The translations under genes were made by a program, and so were the position numbers. Shown in pieces: positions 12,236-23,929 of a DNA stretch of 64,000 nucleotides (within the stretch, counting starts at the first letter, position 1; each line of letters begins with the position of its first letter). The stretch spans positions 733,796-797,795 of the forward strand of contig JADCRB010000002.1 in NCBI GenBank assembly GCA_021464245.1, written 5' to 3'. Below the pieces are notes generated by a model, which saw only the letters and a list, made by a program, of their open reading frames with translations, did not search any database and was not told where the DNA came from. The DNA is from Carallia brachiata. Lineage: Eukaryota; Streptophyta; Magnoliopsida; Malpighiales; Rhizophoraceae.

Positions 12236-12779
12236 TCAAGTTTACCTTTTTATTCGAGTTAGAGCAGAAAGTATCAAGGCAACTCTTAACAACCTCCATT
12301 TGCTGAACTGTAGCGACACTAAATAATACTGCATTATCAGCAAAAATAAAAAATAAAAAAGAAGAGAAATAGTCTCTTACCCTTTGTTTGGTAAACGCGT
12401 AAGAAAAGAGGAGGAATAAAAACACAAAAATTAATGTAATTTTTCTTCGTTTGATATGCATGAGCAAAGAAAAAAAAAGTGTCATTGAACTAACCGATTA
12501 ATCAGTTGGCTAAGATATCAGGCCACTCGATGTTAGTTAGCCAACAACTACTCTTTCACACGCATTAAATACGCCAAATGAATTAATTGGTTAAGCAAAA
12601 CATAACTTTTAGGCTTTAAATTTACATATAAAGGGGAGATAAATTAAGAATAATAATTGTTTATTAACAGAATTAAGATACTGATGTTTGTAATTTTTGC
12701 GTTCTAAAAATTTAGTTCTACTTTTCACAAAATGATAATTTTGTGCCAATACAATTTTTTAATGATAAGTTTGACTCGT

Positions 12780-13230
12780 CTCAAAAACTGTTTATTGAAT
12801 AATATGAAAGTGTCACGGTAATATATTCAGATGTAGACAAAAAAAAAAAAACGTTAATTAGATGAAATGCTTAGTTGACCAAACGGGCTCAAACCCAACA
12901 CGAGTCAAGAATTCTGCTGCATCTCTATATTGGAGCTCAGTACGATTTCCAGATACAAAAAGGTCTCAAGAAAAAAAAAAAAAAGTACTAGGTTTTGAGC
13001 TCGACTCATTAACCGCCACATTCCTACAACTACACCCTTGGGGCAACAAGCCGAAAAGTACATGCCGCATGGGACTCCATTGGACCATTTGGCCTACCAA
13101 TAGGCCGGAGCAGACCGCTGGGATTAGGTCCAAAATTACGACCCAAGAGGCCCACTGGAGCAAAGACTTGTACGTCCAAGGTGTAAGAAGAATCCAAGCA
13201 TGTGTCCAATTTATTATGCACGGAGTTGAG
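12780..13230 (+). repeat. Dispersed repeat P, copy 3
   Basis: Same orientation as 1980-2656 and collinear with it as part of the segmental duplication. Similarity ends near 13230, just before a G-rich run (13246-13278). The 172-codon open frame across it is not conserved with the other copies and is not considered a gene. Confidence 0.65.
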
Positions 13231-14425
13231 GAAAAAACTAAAACGGAGGGGAGGGCGGGGCGGGGGTTGGGGGGGAAGGCGAGTTTGTTTGTTGGAGCTT
13301 ATCATGCGCCAGTAAAGTGTATAATTAAAGGTTACATGTTCATTAATTCCCTGCAATCTTACTTTGCTCAAAATTATTAAACCTGATCTTAAGTACGACT
13401 TAGTTAGAGAATCATGTCAATAGATCATTGATTCAACCAATGAATCAGTAGTTATTCTGACCAAATTAATATTTAAAATAATTTTTAATTTTTCCTTTTT
13501 ATACGTAGAAATAAACTCTTATTCTTATAATATTTTTTTTAGATCTAAATAAACAAAGCTTCCTTTTTTTTTAAGGACGTTAAAATATACTAAAATCATT
13601 AATTTTTTAATTTTTTTTAATCGAAAGAGTGATCGAATATGATTTAATCGGGTTACTGAGTTTCAAAAATCCAATTGGGTTTACCAGATTTTTTTTTTTG
13701 GTTCAACGTCAAAACAGTTTTTCAATTAACCCAATCCAGTCTAACATTCATGTTATTAGGTCTTCGGTCTGATCGACTGAATCAAGCTAAGTTTTATAAC
13801 TATGATTTTGCTTAACATATCTAGCCTTGCTTTTTCCTTTTTTTTTTTCCCTTTTTTTCAACTAATTCCACTTAAATTCTACAAACAAGTATTTTTTTGT
13901 AAAATCTCCACCTAACAAAAAATCCATCTACATTAATATCATTATTCCAACATGTGATTACAATTGAGAAAGCAAAGAGGTTGGGGCCGGGGTTGGGGGT
14001 TGAGCGGAAGAAGAATTAAAATGTACATAAAAGTTCTGTCTCAAAAAATTAAAACTCTTAAAATAGAAAAAACACATCTAATTGATCAACTAGTTCAAAT
14101 CTATTATTCTCCAACCTCATTGTTTTATTTTTTTTTAATTGTTCGGCATCAATTTCTAAATTAGGAAAATTTTGTTTAATCATATTTCATTAATTAAAAA
14201 GAGATTCCACGTCACGTTACAAGTTACCATACACTTCCCTCACTATTTTTCCCCCTTAATATACATAAATTAAATGCAACTAATAAGTTGTGAAGAAACT
14301 GGCTAAGAGAAAATGTTCAAAAACTTCCTAGGGAAAATATTTACAAGGAACTAATCCCTTATGATACAATTATTGCGCAATAGAGTTCAGAGAAAAATAC
14401 TACAAAGCAGTAATTAAAAAGCAAA
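13231..14425. other. Intergenic, AT-rich spacer
   Basis: Poly-T runs and short A/T-rich frames only. A G-rich run at 13246-13278 and a second at about 13980-14005 stand out by composition. I see no gene or RNA structure. Confidence 0.5.
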
Positions 14426-14789
14426 TTAATAATGCCAAACATCATCCAAATTTGAAATTTCGATGTTTACATCCTTGGACATGCGACAAGAGTAAGTACC
14501 AAAATTATTGTTCGCTTCATTGGGCATGCGGCAAGAATAGGTACCGAAAATGGAACCAGTAGCAATGAAAGGGAGGTTCCACAGGACGTTTTCTCAAGCT
14601 GCTAGAACGCTGCTCCAAAAACTCCGAGGTGCCAAGCTGGTATTCCGGCGTGGTAAGCCGACGAGGCGTAGCTTCGAATGGGTCCCCCCCGGCTAGCAAG
14701 TGGTAGCGACTGCTTGACCTGTGCATGTAGCGGTTTTGAGGCCTTTGTTTCCTTATTAAACGGATGAGATATGGGATTAAACCTTCCAT
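14426..14789 (-). CDS. Small plant-specific protein starting MEGLIPYL, apparent 1-nt frameshift, function unknown
   Basis: A TATA box (14881-14890) lies about 90 nt upstream of an ATG at 14789..14787. The protein starts MEGLIPYLIRLIRKQRPQN and goes on through SSSRYHLLAGG, TPRRLTTPEYQLGTSEFLEQ. I believe this N-terminus is typical of a small plant-specific family of unknown function; that is from memory. The first frame stays open to 14517 (90 residues). The +1 frame, however, encodes a better-looking C-terminus: LWNLPFIATGS, then FGTYSCRM twice, ending DVWHY at 14426. The repeated FGTYSCRM is also seen at DNA level (about 14468-14550). A 1-nt shift near 14584-14600 would join the halves. An in-frame ATG also exists at 14825 and would add 12 residues. 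The segment length (364 nt, one more than a multiple of three) fits one extra base or a loss of two. No enzymatic motif is seen. Confidence 0.5.
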
Positions 14790-14880
14790 TGCTACCAATT
14801 CTTCTTCCTTTGTTAGGTAGCACAAATGAAATTTGCTAAGTAATTGTTGCGTGCTTAAACCACGGCGTCATAGCAAACAT

Positions 14881-14890
14881 CTATATATAG
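14881..14890 (-). promoter_or_regulatory. TATA box of the MEGLIPYL gene
   Basis: CTATATATAG, about 92 nt upstream of the chosen start codon. It supports the idea that this small frame is or was a transcribed gene. Confidence 0.5.
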
Positions 14891-16197
14891 GGTCATCTAA
14901 TAAACCATATTTAATGCCAATGGACGAGCCAGAAATTTTTAAATTGAAAATTTATTTTGGTAAGTAGTGACAATGTGCTAAATAAGACTCCTCCCGGATA
15001 ACTCTTCACCGAATCTTAGCATCAAGAAAATATTTTTTATTTTTATTTTTTGACCAATGCATGCACTTAAATCTATAAAAATTTGCGACATATTTCTCGG
15101 ATGACTTGGCTTGATGTGATTTTGAGCATTTTTTATGCTAAGTGTCAGGCTTATCTGGTATATGGTCAACGACTGTCGATCGTGAGCTATTAGTAACATG
15201 TATCTAGTTTTTAGCTCTCTGCCAAGTCATACTTACCTTAGATCTGTTAGCAAAGTTGCTAGACGTTAACAAGATTTAATCGTTGTAAGAAGAAGTTAAC
15301 AAGTAAAATTCTGAATGCATTAGGATAATATTATGAGAGACCATTTTAAGATCGACAACAAGAGATTCACTTTCTGGTTAATTAATTAATTAGTTTCAAT
15401 ATCCATTGATTGTTAAAAAAAAAAAAAATAGTTGTTTGGCATGAAATTGAATTTTATCCACACACCCAAAGCAAGAGGACTTGACTTCGCAAAAATACAG
15501 AGGAAAAAATTAGAGTTTCAGGATTGAGTATCTGTCTGAATATTTTTTTGTGCAATAAATTTATGATTTTGTACAATAAGACTGTTATTTTGTGTAACAA
15601 AAAAAATTTATATTTTTTTATATTTTTTTATTGTTAAAAATAATAATTTTATTATACAAAATTACAATTTTATTATAAAAAAAATATTCAAACAAATACT
15701 TAATTTTAAAAGTGTAAGGCAGATACTCACTATCATGTTATGCACGTTCTCCAAAGCTTACACAATACATCTCTCCTCCCACACCACCCCCCCCCCCCCC
15801 AAAAAAAGAGCTGTTTAGCATTAAACTATCAATTTGACTGAGCAATTTGTCATGCAGATGTAAGAAAATCTATCTACGAAATAAAAAGGCCCTAAATAAT
15901 TAATTTTAACTTATAATTACTACGATCAAAATATATATTTTTTGATAAAAAAATAGAAATAAAAATGCTGTGGCCAATAGAAATTCTAATCCACCGTCCC
16001 GTTCTCTGAATATTTTTGTAATCGAGTTGGCCTTACAAAGAGGATAATGAAGATAAGAGAAAAGGGTTTTGAATTAAAATACTACACATGGTTTTATTTT
16101 GGGTTGAAAATGGTTTTGGAATCATGAGGTCAACATATTAATATATTTGAGTTTGCTTACAACATCTTGTCGTGCTCTAGCGGAGGACGCCATTAAC
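14891..16197. other. Intergenic spacer
   Basis: AT-rich with a poly-C run (about 15786-15800) and a poly-A run (15416-15429). No gene is supported. Confidence 0.5.
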
Positions 16198-17022
16198 GGG
16201 GATAAGCAAAAAAAAAATCTTAATTTTTAAAATTTTTTTAATTAAATCTTATTACTTGTAATTATTTCACATTAGTCCTATAAATTCATTCTAACTAAAT
16301 ACTAATTTGAATAGAGTCGTGATCAACACGTTAAATAATTTATTTGATTAATAGAAATATAATTTGAAAAATTAAACAACATTTGAAAAATATAATTTGA
16401 AAAATTTACAGATTCTCAAGATACGGCTGACAATGCAGTGGATTATTGAGGATAACTGGAGTACGAAGTCACCCATCTAGGAGATTCATTCGATCTCAAA
16501 CGAATAGATTATGCGAGCAAGGCAAGCACAGTGGATTCCTTGTTTCCTTCTGCCAAGGTTTGGGTTTGTCAAATCTGTATAATCTTTAGTTAAATTGGGC
16601 GAAAAAGAAAAGAATGGAGGTGGCGAAGGCTATGGAAATTCTGGCCGTGGATTCAATCAGGTCATAGACAACTTTCTTTGAGATCTTGGAGTGGCTGAAG
16701 GAACAAATTAGAAGGTAGGGAAATTAGGTTTCTTGGGCCAACTGAGACTGTATGTGGGGTTCCTCCAAAAAAAAAAAAAAAACAAAGTGTACTGGGGGGA
16801 ACTCTTTTTTGTGAGGAAACTTTTTCTTGGGTATTGGTTTTTTTTTTTCAAGCCTCTGTCGGTCAAATACGTTACTTAACGTATTGACTGTAATTTTATT
16901 CATATTAGTACTTAATTAAAAATAAATTGAAACGATATACAGCCAATCTGAAATGATTAAGAGATATAAATTTAATTAAAAAAATTCGAAAAAAATTAAG
17001 ACTATTTTAATGCTCATCTCCA
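16198..17022. mobile_element. Long-TIR fold-back element, second member
   Basis: The left end (GATAAGCA.., from about 16200) and the right end read in reverse (GATGAGCATTAAAATAGTC) align over about 140 bp. Shared blocks include 'tttttttaattaaat', 'taattaagtactaat' and the run-in to 'acgttaa'. The outermost bases and the 'ttaaaatagtc' motif are like those of the element at 4253-5143, so both probably belong to one family. The arms are more diverged here. The interior holds no transposase frame. Flanks (..attaacggg / tccaacggc..) allow at most an imperfect target duplication. Confidence 0.6.
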
Positions 17023-18405
17023 ACGGCGGCTACATGATTATTAATTTCCCAGCAATCTTGATGTTGCCCGCCCCAGTTCTCGCCGTCTAAGTGAGAGGGA
17101 CTATTTTGTTTGGGTAGTAGAGCTGGACTTTTTTTTATTGTTTTTTTTTTCAATAAACTTTGTGTAATTTTCTACAAACAAACGGACCTAATATTTTTGT
17201 AAATTTTCCATCAAACAAAAAATCCGATCCACATTAATGTTGCTCATTTCATCAAGTGTTTGTGAATAAGAGAGCAAAGAGGTGACCTTTTTGTTGCTCA
17301 TCTCATCAATTTCTAAATTGAAAAAATTTTGTTCAATCATATAGCATTTCCATCATATAGCATTTTATTAAAAAGAAATTCTAGGTCACAAGTAATTATT
17401 TACTTACAATATGATTCTTTCCCCTTTTATGTGTATGTAAATTGAATGCAACTGATAAGATGTGAACGACTAGCTAAAAAAATTGTTCATTAAAGCTTGA
17501 AAATTTGTATGGATTTATCCCAATCACTGACGGAGAGAAAATCCTACCTTTGCACGTACATTTCCACACTAAAATATACATAATATCGACTCTCGCTTAG
17601 TTCCATCAGTCGGAGTGATATTTCTACCACCATCAGTCTGACTGATCCTTTTGTTGTTTCTTTAGAATTTCCTTGACACTGAATTATGTCTTTTTCAATT
17701 AGACCCATACAAAAAATTTGCACCATAAATTGTATTTACTACATTCTAATGCTAATGCTGGAAAAAGTTAGGGGCCATAGCCTTTGGACCCTTAAATTTT
17801 AAAGCTAGCTCCCAAACAAGGGAAAGAAAATAGGAGAAATAGACAGTGCAGTGCAGTTGAGGGACTTACAAGGTTAATTTTATGTACGGACCAAATTTTA
17901 ATTAGGACGGCGACTGGCGAGCAATATGGTGATGATTATTGTCGTTGCCTTTTTTTTTTTGTTTGTCTTTTTAAAAAAAATATTTTTTTAAAGTTTTGCT
18001 CCATTTGAGTAAATATGTACCATCATCATTCTCAGTGATCCGGATCGGTGGATTTCAATTGAGATAAGTTTACCTTCATATACCATTAGCTCGGTTAAAG
18101 CGTCTTGCCCATAACCCAAGGCCTAAGGTTTAAGATATATTTCTTATTTTTTTTTGTGTTTTTAACACACTCTTATTTCTTCTTAAATTTATTACAACCA
18201 ATCAGTCAGCATGTACCACTAATTTGGTATCAATTAAGGGAAAAAGATTAATGGCCAAAGGAGAGTGATCAGAAAAAATATCTAAAATACAATAAAGTTG
18301 GTTATTTATGCAATTGCATTGATATTTTTTATAACAAAAATAAAGTAGTAATTTATTGTATTACATTTTATCAATCTGATTACACAAATAAGCAAGCCTG
18401 TTGCA
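17023..18405. other. Intergenic spacer
   Basis: AT-rich sequence with poly-T runs and a short stretch near 17130-17420 that resembles 13850-14220 ('aaatctccacctaacaaaaa' type, 'catcaatttctaaatt'). This indicates another low-copy dispersed repeat. No gene is seen. Confidence 0.45.
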
Positions 18406-18413
18406 TTTTAAAT

Positions 18414-18889
18414 CAAGGTTGTCAAAACCGGATCGGATATCGAACCGGAAACATTAGTAGGTCAAGGTTCAACCGGTTGAATCGGTCGAACCGATATTTG
18501 AACCGATATTTAATAATATATATATGTATAAAAGTAATTTAAATAAATAATATATATATATATATGTAATAATTAAATATTAATTTTTTTAGTTTTAAAG
18601 ATTAAATTGAAAGTTTTGATAAGTTTAGAACTAAATTAAAAATTTTAATAAACTTAGAGCTCAAATTATAATTTAAACAAACTTTGGGATCAAATTAAAA
18701 TTTTTGAATTTTTATATTTTACTTGGACCGGTTGGACCGGTCTGATTTCGACCGATTCTTGACCGGTTTTGACCAATTCTGACCGGTCCGAGTTTCATTT
18801 AATTTTTGTCTTGAACTAAATCGAACCAACAGCCGGTCACCGATTCAACCAGTCGGATCGGCCGGTCCGATCCAATTTTCACAACCATG
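18414..18889. mobile_element. hAT-like MITE with 8-bp target-site duplication
   Basis: A 476-bp element flanked on both sides by the identical octamer TTTTAAAT (18406-18413 and 18890-18897). The left end CAAGGTTGTCAAAACCGG and the right end in reverse CATGGTTGTGAAAATTGG are terminal inverted repeats, about 20 of 25 bases alike. Subterminal regions are packed with CCGGTT/GACCGG/GAACCG motifs on both strands, and the centre is AT-rich without a frame. An 8-bp duplication and CA..TG ends fit the hAT superfamily. Non-autonomous. Confidence 0.85.
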
Positions 18890-18897
18890 TTTTAAAT

Positions 18898-19318
18898 ACT
18901 TCCTTTGACCAGTATTTTCTAGATTCGTATCGGTTCCCTTAATTAAGTGGATAAATGATAAGATAATTCGTATTTAATTTTCACCTTTCAAAACGGACCC
19001 AACATTGTGAGAAAGACTAATGTTGCTACTAACATTAAATACAAACAATTTTTTTTTTGGTTTTTAGGAATATCATAATTTATACATATATAGGGGAAAG
19101 GATATTAGTAGGAGGTGCCACTTTAACAATGAATACAAATTTATCCTTTAAAAAAGTTATAAACCATACCATACATAGGAAAGTGAGATTGATAGAATGC
19201 GTGATTAAAATACTCAACTTCGTATTTGAACGTAATAACCGGTAACCAACTGATTCAAATACAGATAGCTTAATGTTGCATTAGATACTATTATGATCCT
19301 GCCGTTATTGCTTAACCC
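18898..19318. other. Spacer downstream of the beta-xylosidase gene
   Basis: AT-rich, contains the 3' flank and probably the 3' UTR of the minus-strand gene ending at 19319. A 62-codon plus-strand frame here has no recognisable features. Confidence 0.45.
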
Positions 19319-22247
19319 TTAAATATAAAATGCTACCTCACTTTCGCTATGAGCCAGCCTAATGTTGAGATGGTGCCTCACTTGGCGATCACTAGGAGAC
19401 CCGATTATGAATGTGTGGTGCCCCAGGACCAACTTCCTTTTCCCTTCACTGTCTGCAAGAGTGAGTCTTTGGCAAACGTCCACTGTCACAGTCACATTCG
19501 CTGCCTTGCCTTTATTTACCTTAACTCTCTCGAATCCTACCAATTGCACGATTGGTGCGCCTGTCAAATCTGATGCAGGAGGCTTCCAGAAGACTAGCAC
19601 TACGTGGTCTCCATTCATGGGCCCTTGGTTTTTCACACCGATGACAAGACCAAGTTTTAAGTTGGAGCAGTTCACAGTTGAAACATCAATGGCTTGGCCA
19701 TTAGTATTATACGGGTATTGCACAGTGGAACCAATTAAGAGAATGCTTTGTGGGTTGAGAGTGGAACTTAATGAAACTACTAGCGTAGATGGGGCAGAAA
19801 CCATAGATTTGGAAAACGTTGAATAGCTCAGCCCGTGACCAAACTGATATATGGACTTTCCTGTGTAAAATCTGTACGTTCTTCCAGGGAAACTCCCAGT
19901 AGCATTGGCTCTCATATTCATGTTTGTCATTGGCACTTGGTATGCATACTCCTTTGGGTACCATGTAAATGGGGACCTTCCAGCTGACAATTCAAAAGAA
20001 ATTTTTAGCATATGCATGATGATAACATAGAAAAGATGAAAAATTGAGTGATACATGAACTATAGAGGTCACCTGGATTGTAATCTCCAAAAATGACTTG
20101 AGCTATGGCATTGCCTCCGTCTTGGCCTGGATAGCCAACCCACAAGATGCCTCCAACTTTGCTTTCGTTAGTGAGAAAAGAAACATCAATGGGGCTAGCT
20201 GACATAATTGCCAGAATAACTGTTCCATTGGTTGCATTAACCACACCCTTTACAAGTTTTTCCTGAAATCCTGGCAATGTCAAGTTTTCTCTATCAAGGC
20301 CCTCCCGCTCTATGGACTGATCGAGGCCCATGACAAGCACCACTGCGTCAGCTGAAGCTGCAGCATTAGTTGCTGCCTCGATGAGCGAAGCATCATCACA
20401 ACTTACTGATTTGCAGCCAGCATCATATGTAGCTGAGGAGACGTACTTTTGTAACCCCTGAAATGGAGTAGTGTAGTTGCAAGGCACCCCAGCATAGTTG
20501 CTTATCATGGTTTCAGTGACATTGCCATTTGGCCCTATAACAGCTAAGTTCTTGATGGTGTTTTGGGATAAAGGAAGAGCTCCATTGTTCTCTAACAAGA
20601 CTATTCCTTGCTTTGCAGCATCTAGAGCAAGCATTTGATGTTCATTGGTGCATACATCAGATGGTCCAAGATTCCCAAATGGGAGAGACTTTGGATTCCC
20701 ATCAAAGAAACCAAGTCTCATGAGAACTATATAATTGTAGATTAAGGCTTGGTCTACAGTTGATTCTTCTACTTTGTTTAACTTAACTGCATTTTCTGTG
20801 TACTTGCCCAAGAAATCGCCACAGTTCATGTTCAAACCTGCACTCCATTAATTAGTCATTGGCAACCATAATATGAAAGAAAAAAAAATTTACTCCTGCC
20901 AATTTTGCTAATTAACAATTTTCAATACCTGCTTTTAGTGCCAGAGCTACTGCATCTTCAGGGGTGGCTGTGTAGTGGATACTATCGTAATAAACCTCAA
21001 CAGAATCACAATCTGAGACGATGTATCTGCCAAAACCACCACAAGATAAATTCGTGGCTTGAGTGAACAATTATATATCTGGAATGACATGAGGAGATGG
21101 TTCAACAATCAAAAGAGAATAGCAGTATAACACACCCGTCAAGATTCCACTGGCTTCTGATTACTCCTTTGAGCAGCTCTGGATCAGCACAAGTGGGAAT
21201 TCCATTGACCCTGTTATATGAACACATGACACTACTGACATGGCCTTCCTCAACACAACTTCTAAATGGCGGCTGATATGTGTCCTCCATATCTTGCTTT
21301 GTCACCTGTCAAGACCCAAAATATCTTTAAGCCCAATATTCTCTAACAATTCCAGGAGCTAGACGGTCATGTTATAAGCGTTCCTTATTTCTAATCATTT
21401 CTGTATGTTACTATGAAATTGAGTCATGAATTAAAATATTTTCAAGTCTTCGAATCTAATACGCGCTAGTAACATTTTATTCTTAAATCTAGCAATTATT
21501 TTGTCCTGTTTTACCAACCTTCAAGTCATATAATATGTTCAGGTCACTGAATCTCAATAGTACCTTGGCATCAAAGTGAAACCGGTCGGTCCCTTTCCAA
21601 TTATCAACATCGTAAGCAGTGTAGTGCTTGCAACAACTAGAGACCTTCAGTCTATCACCAGTTATATTCTCTGCTTCACCAACATCCTGCAAGCCTCTAA
21701 CATAATTTACAGCATACTCAGATACCACCAAGGGGTCCTCCCCTGGTGTCTCTTGACCGCGCCCCCATCTAGGATCACGGAACACGTTGACATTAGGACT
21801 CCAGTATGTCAACCCAGCTAGACCCACATTGTACATGGCTCGAGCCTCGGTTGACACCACTTCCCCCATTGTAAACCATAGTGTCGCATTAAAACTAGCA
21901 GCAGACAATATAGGTGCAGGAAAGCTAGTTGCACCAGGAATGGTTGCATTAAAGCGTGTGCCAGGACCAACATTTGATACCCCATGAAGTGCCTCAGACC
22001 ACCATTCATAAGCTGGAATTCCTAGCCGTGAAATTCCTTTGGCACCATTAACAAGTTGTTGAACCTTTTCTTGGAGAGTCAAGCGCGAAATGAGGTCCGT
22101 GGCACGGTCCTGATAAGAAAGGGATGTGTTACAAAAGGGAAATTGGCTTGTTTGAGGAGTGCTTTTATCACAAGCAAAATTTTGACTAGCAATAGGAACT
22201 ATCAGGGGCAATGCGAGGAGAAGTGCTAAAAGAGCTTGAATTCTCAT
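19319..22247 (-). CDS. BXL7: Beta-D-xylosidase / alpha-L-arabinofuranosidase, glycoside hydrolase family 3 (BXL7-like)
   Basis: Five exons, all with GT-AG junctions and phases that agree: 21564..22247, 21136..21305, 20929..21026, 20073..20837, 19319..19983; 2382 nt, 793 residues, normal for the family. Residues 1-21 are a signal peptide, so the enzyme should be exported to the cell wall. The GH3 N-terminal domain shows [41 protein letters not shown] and the nucleophile motif YIVSDCDSV (Asp within SDCDS; codons of exon 3). The GH3 C-terminal domain starts near [15 protein letters not shown] and contains [16 protein letters not shown] and [12 protein letters not shown] fibronectin-type III-like tail ends the protein ([26 protein letters not shown]). 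Family members remove xylose and arabinose from cell-wall xylan and arabinan. Sequence details (ASQNFACD start, LSYQDRA, FHFDAKVTKQD) fit the BXL5-7 group, best BXL7. The start was chosen as the ATG directly before the signal peptide; an upstream in-frame ATG at 22319 lies over the TATA region. Confidence 0.97.
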
Positions 22248-22320
22248 GGTTTGTCTAGTGTTGATTTCTATCAAATATTGATATGGGTGTGTGTGATTAT
22301 AGATCACGGTGCATGCCAAA

Positions 22321-22327
22321 TTTATAG
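22321..22327 (-). promoter_or_regulatory. TATA box of the beta-xylosidase gene
   Basis: CTATAAA on the minus strand, about 75 nt upstream of the ATG at 22247. It argues against use of the upstream in-frame ATG at 22319. Confidence 0.6.
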
Positions 22328-23900
22328 TGAGTTTTCAGTGTCACTATGTCCTTTCTTTTGCTATTCCAAACATGTTCTTTGCTTGCAGTTTCAGATAAGG
22401 GACAGCATGCTACTTGGCTCTTTCCCTAGTTTAGGAAGCAACAAACTCTGGGGATGCTTCATCAAAACAAAAGGTTCCTCATCAAATTATAGTGGTATTT
22501 ATGTACATGGACCACATTGATCTTTAATCTTAACCATTCAAGTATTGCTTTAATTTTATGTGGGAATCAGTACAAATGTTGCATAAATTTTAAGCATCAA
22601 TTTGATTTTCACTGATTGGGGATGACATTGACATGTAACAGAAAGAGACCACCTTGCATATCATTGATTTTTTAGGCCAACAATTTTCCCTCCTCATTTT
22701 GTCCAAAAGTTTGTTGAGTCTTTTAAGCAACACACTCCTCTTAAGTGATCATACCATGATGAGAAGCCAATTCCTCATTGTTGAGTCATGCATCTTGCAT
22801 TTAGTATGACACCTTCTTATCAAGGATTTTATGCATATAAGTTATAATGACTAATTCACCTTTTGTTGGGATTGCTTTGCTTGATCTTTAATCTTATCAA
22901 CCATGTAACATTAAAGATCTTCTCATTATGATTTGACTGCCTTGCCAGTATCCTTTTTCTTTCCACTTTCGAGTTTTATAAGCAATTCAAAGGCATGAAC
23001 ATTGAAAACATACATCTTTAAATCATCAAAACATTGAGATCTAGACTGATTCACCTAATATATATATATAATTCATTACATAAACGTTAATTCTTTTCAG
23101 TTCGTATGAAATTTCACTAATACGTTTGAGTCTAGGAGCCGATTAACTAATTAAAAAAAAGGGAAATTTCACCAATATGGCATCAGAATTGGTTAATCTC
23201 CGGCATCCACATTTGGTTCAACAATGCATGGTATCATGTATCCATCAGTGTGTGCATGCTTGTGCGTCCACGAATGTGTAGGGAGCGAGAGAGGAAGAGA
23301 AAGAACACACTCATGGAAGAGTGGCTTCTAAGAAAGTGCAACATAAAATATGCCTGGACCCACAGAATCGCCAATTTTTGTGGGAAAAAGAAAAAGAGCG
23401 TCATTTTTGTTGAGTAGCTTTTTTTTTTTTTTTGTTGATTAGCTAATGAATTGAGATTTTATTGCTTGGACGTCAAGGTCTGCTGGGCCTCGCAGAGCCT
23501 GGCCTCAAGGTAAACATACGTTTGACAAGGAGAACTTGGAACATGGCGAAAAGAAACAGTAGTGTTACCCATCAACTGGTTACAGCCCGGAATCCAACTC
23601 TTGGACGATCCATATTCACAAGAGGCTTCAGAAGTGTAGTGGGCATCAAATAGACCCAGAAGAATAACAACGACACCATACTGAGTCCTTCAATCCTTCT
23701 CTTTTAAATCTCCTTTAGCTGTTCCAATTAAATCTTGATGACCCTTATACCCTTTTTCTGTTCTGCTGGTCTATGATAGTAATTTGTGTACAAGAAAACC
23801 TTGGCTTTGTTTGATTATTCATGGGGTAAATGGCAGAGTTAGATTCTGGGGTTCTTGTACAGGTGATCTTTGCAGTTTGACCTAACCAAGGATTTTTTTT
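22328..23900. other. Upstream region of the beta-xylosidase gene and spacer
   Basis: Contains the presumed promoter, a short (TA)n run near 23058-23070, and a poly-T run at 23419-23433. A 63-codon plus-strand frame at 23462-23653 has no family signature. Confidence 0.5.
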
Positions 23901-23929
23901 TTTTTCTCAGACCTACGGTGTAGCTCATA

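Larger units (their letters stand above)
9481..13230. repeat. Right copy of a segmental tandem duplication (left copy 1-2656)
   Basis: Collinear similarity links 1-2656 to 9481-13230. It covers the TPD1-like exons and intron, the promoter, both R units, an 'agagcagaaagtatcaaggc' block (1399 and 12259), 'gatatcaggcc' (about 1644 and 12515) and repeat P. The offset is about 9.48 kb at the gene and about 10.86 kb beyond 12.2 kb, because about 1.2-1.35 kb (roughly 10.9-12.23 kb) is present only in the right copy. The left boundary of the left copy is outside the window. Confidence 0.85.

Noticed and set aside
12862..13380. 172-codon open frame as a gene
   Set aside because: It lies over dispersed repeat P and is not conserved in the other two copies of the repeat. 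Composition and residues show no family.
19362..19826. 154-codon plus-strand frame opposite the beta-xylosidase gene
   Set aside because: Antisense shadow of the last exon, whose minus-strand frame is a clear GH3 domain.
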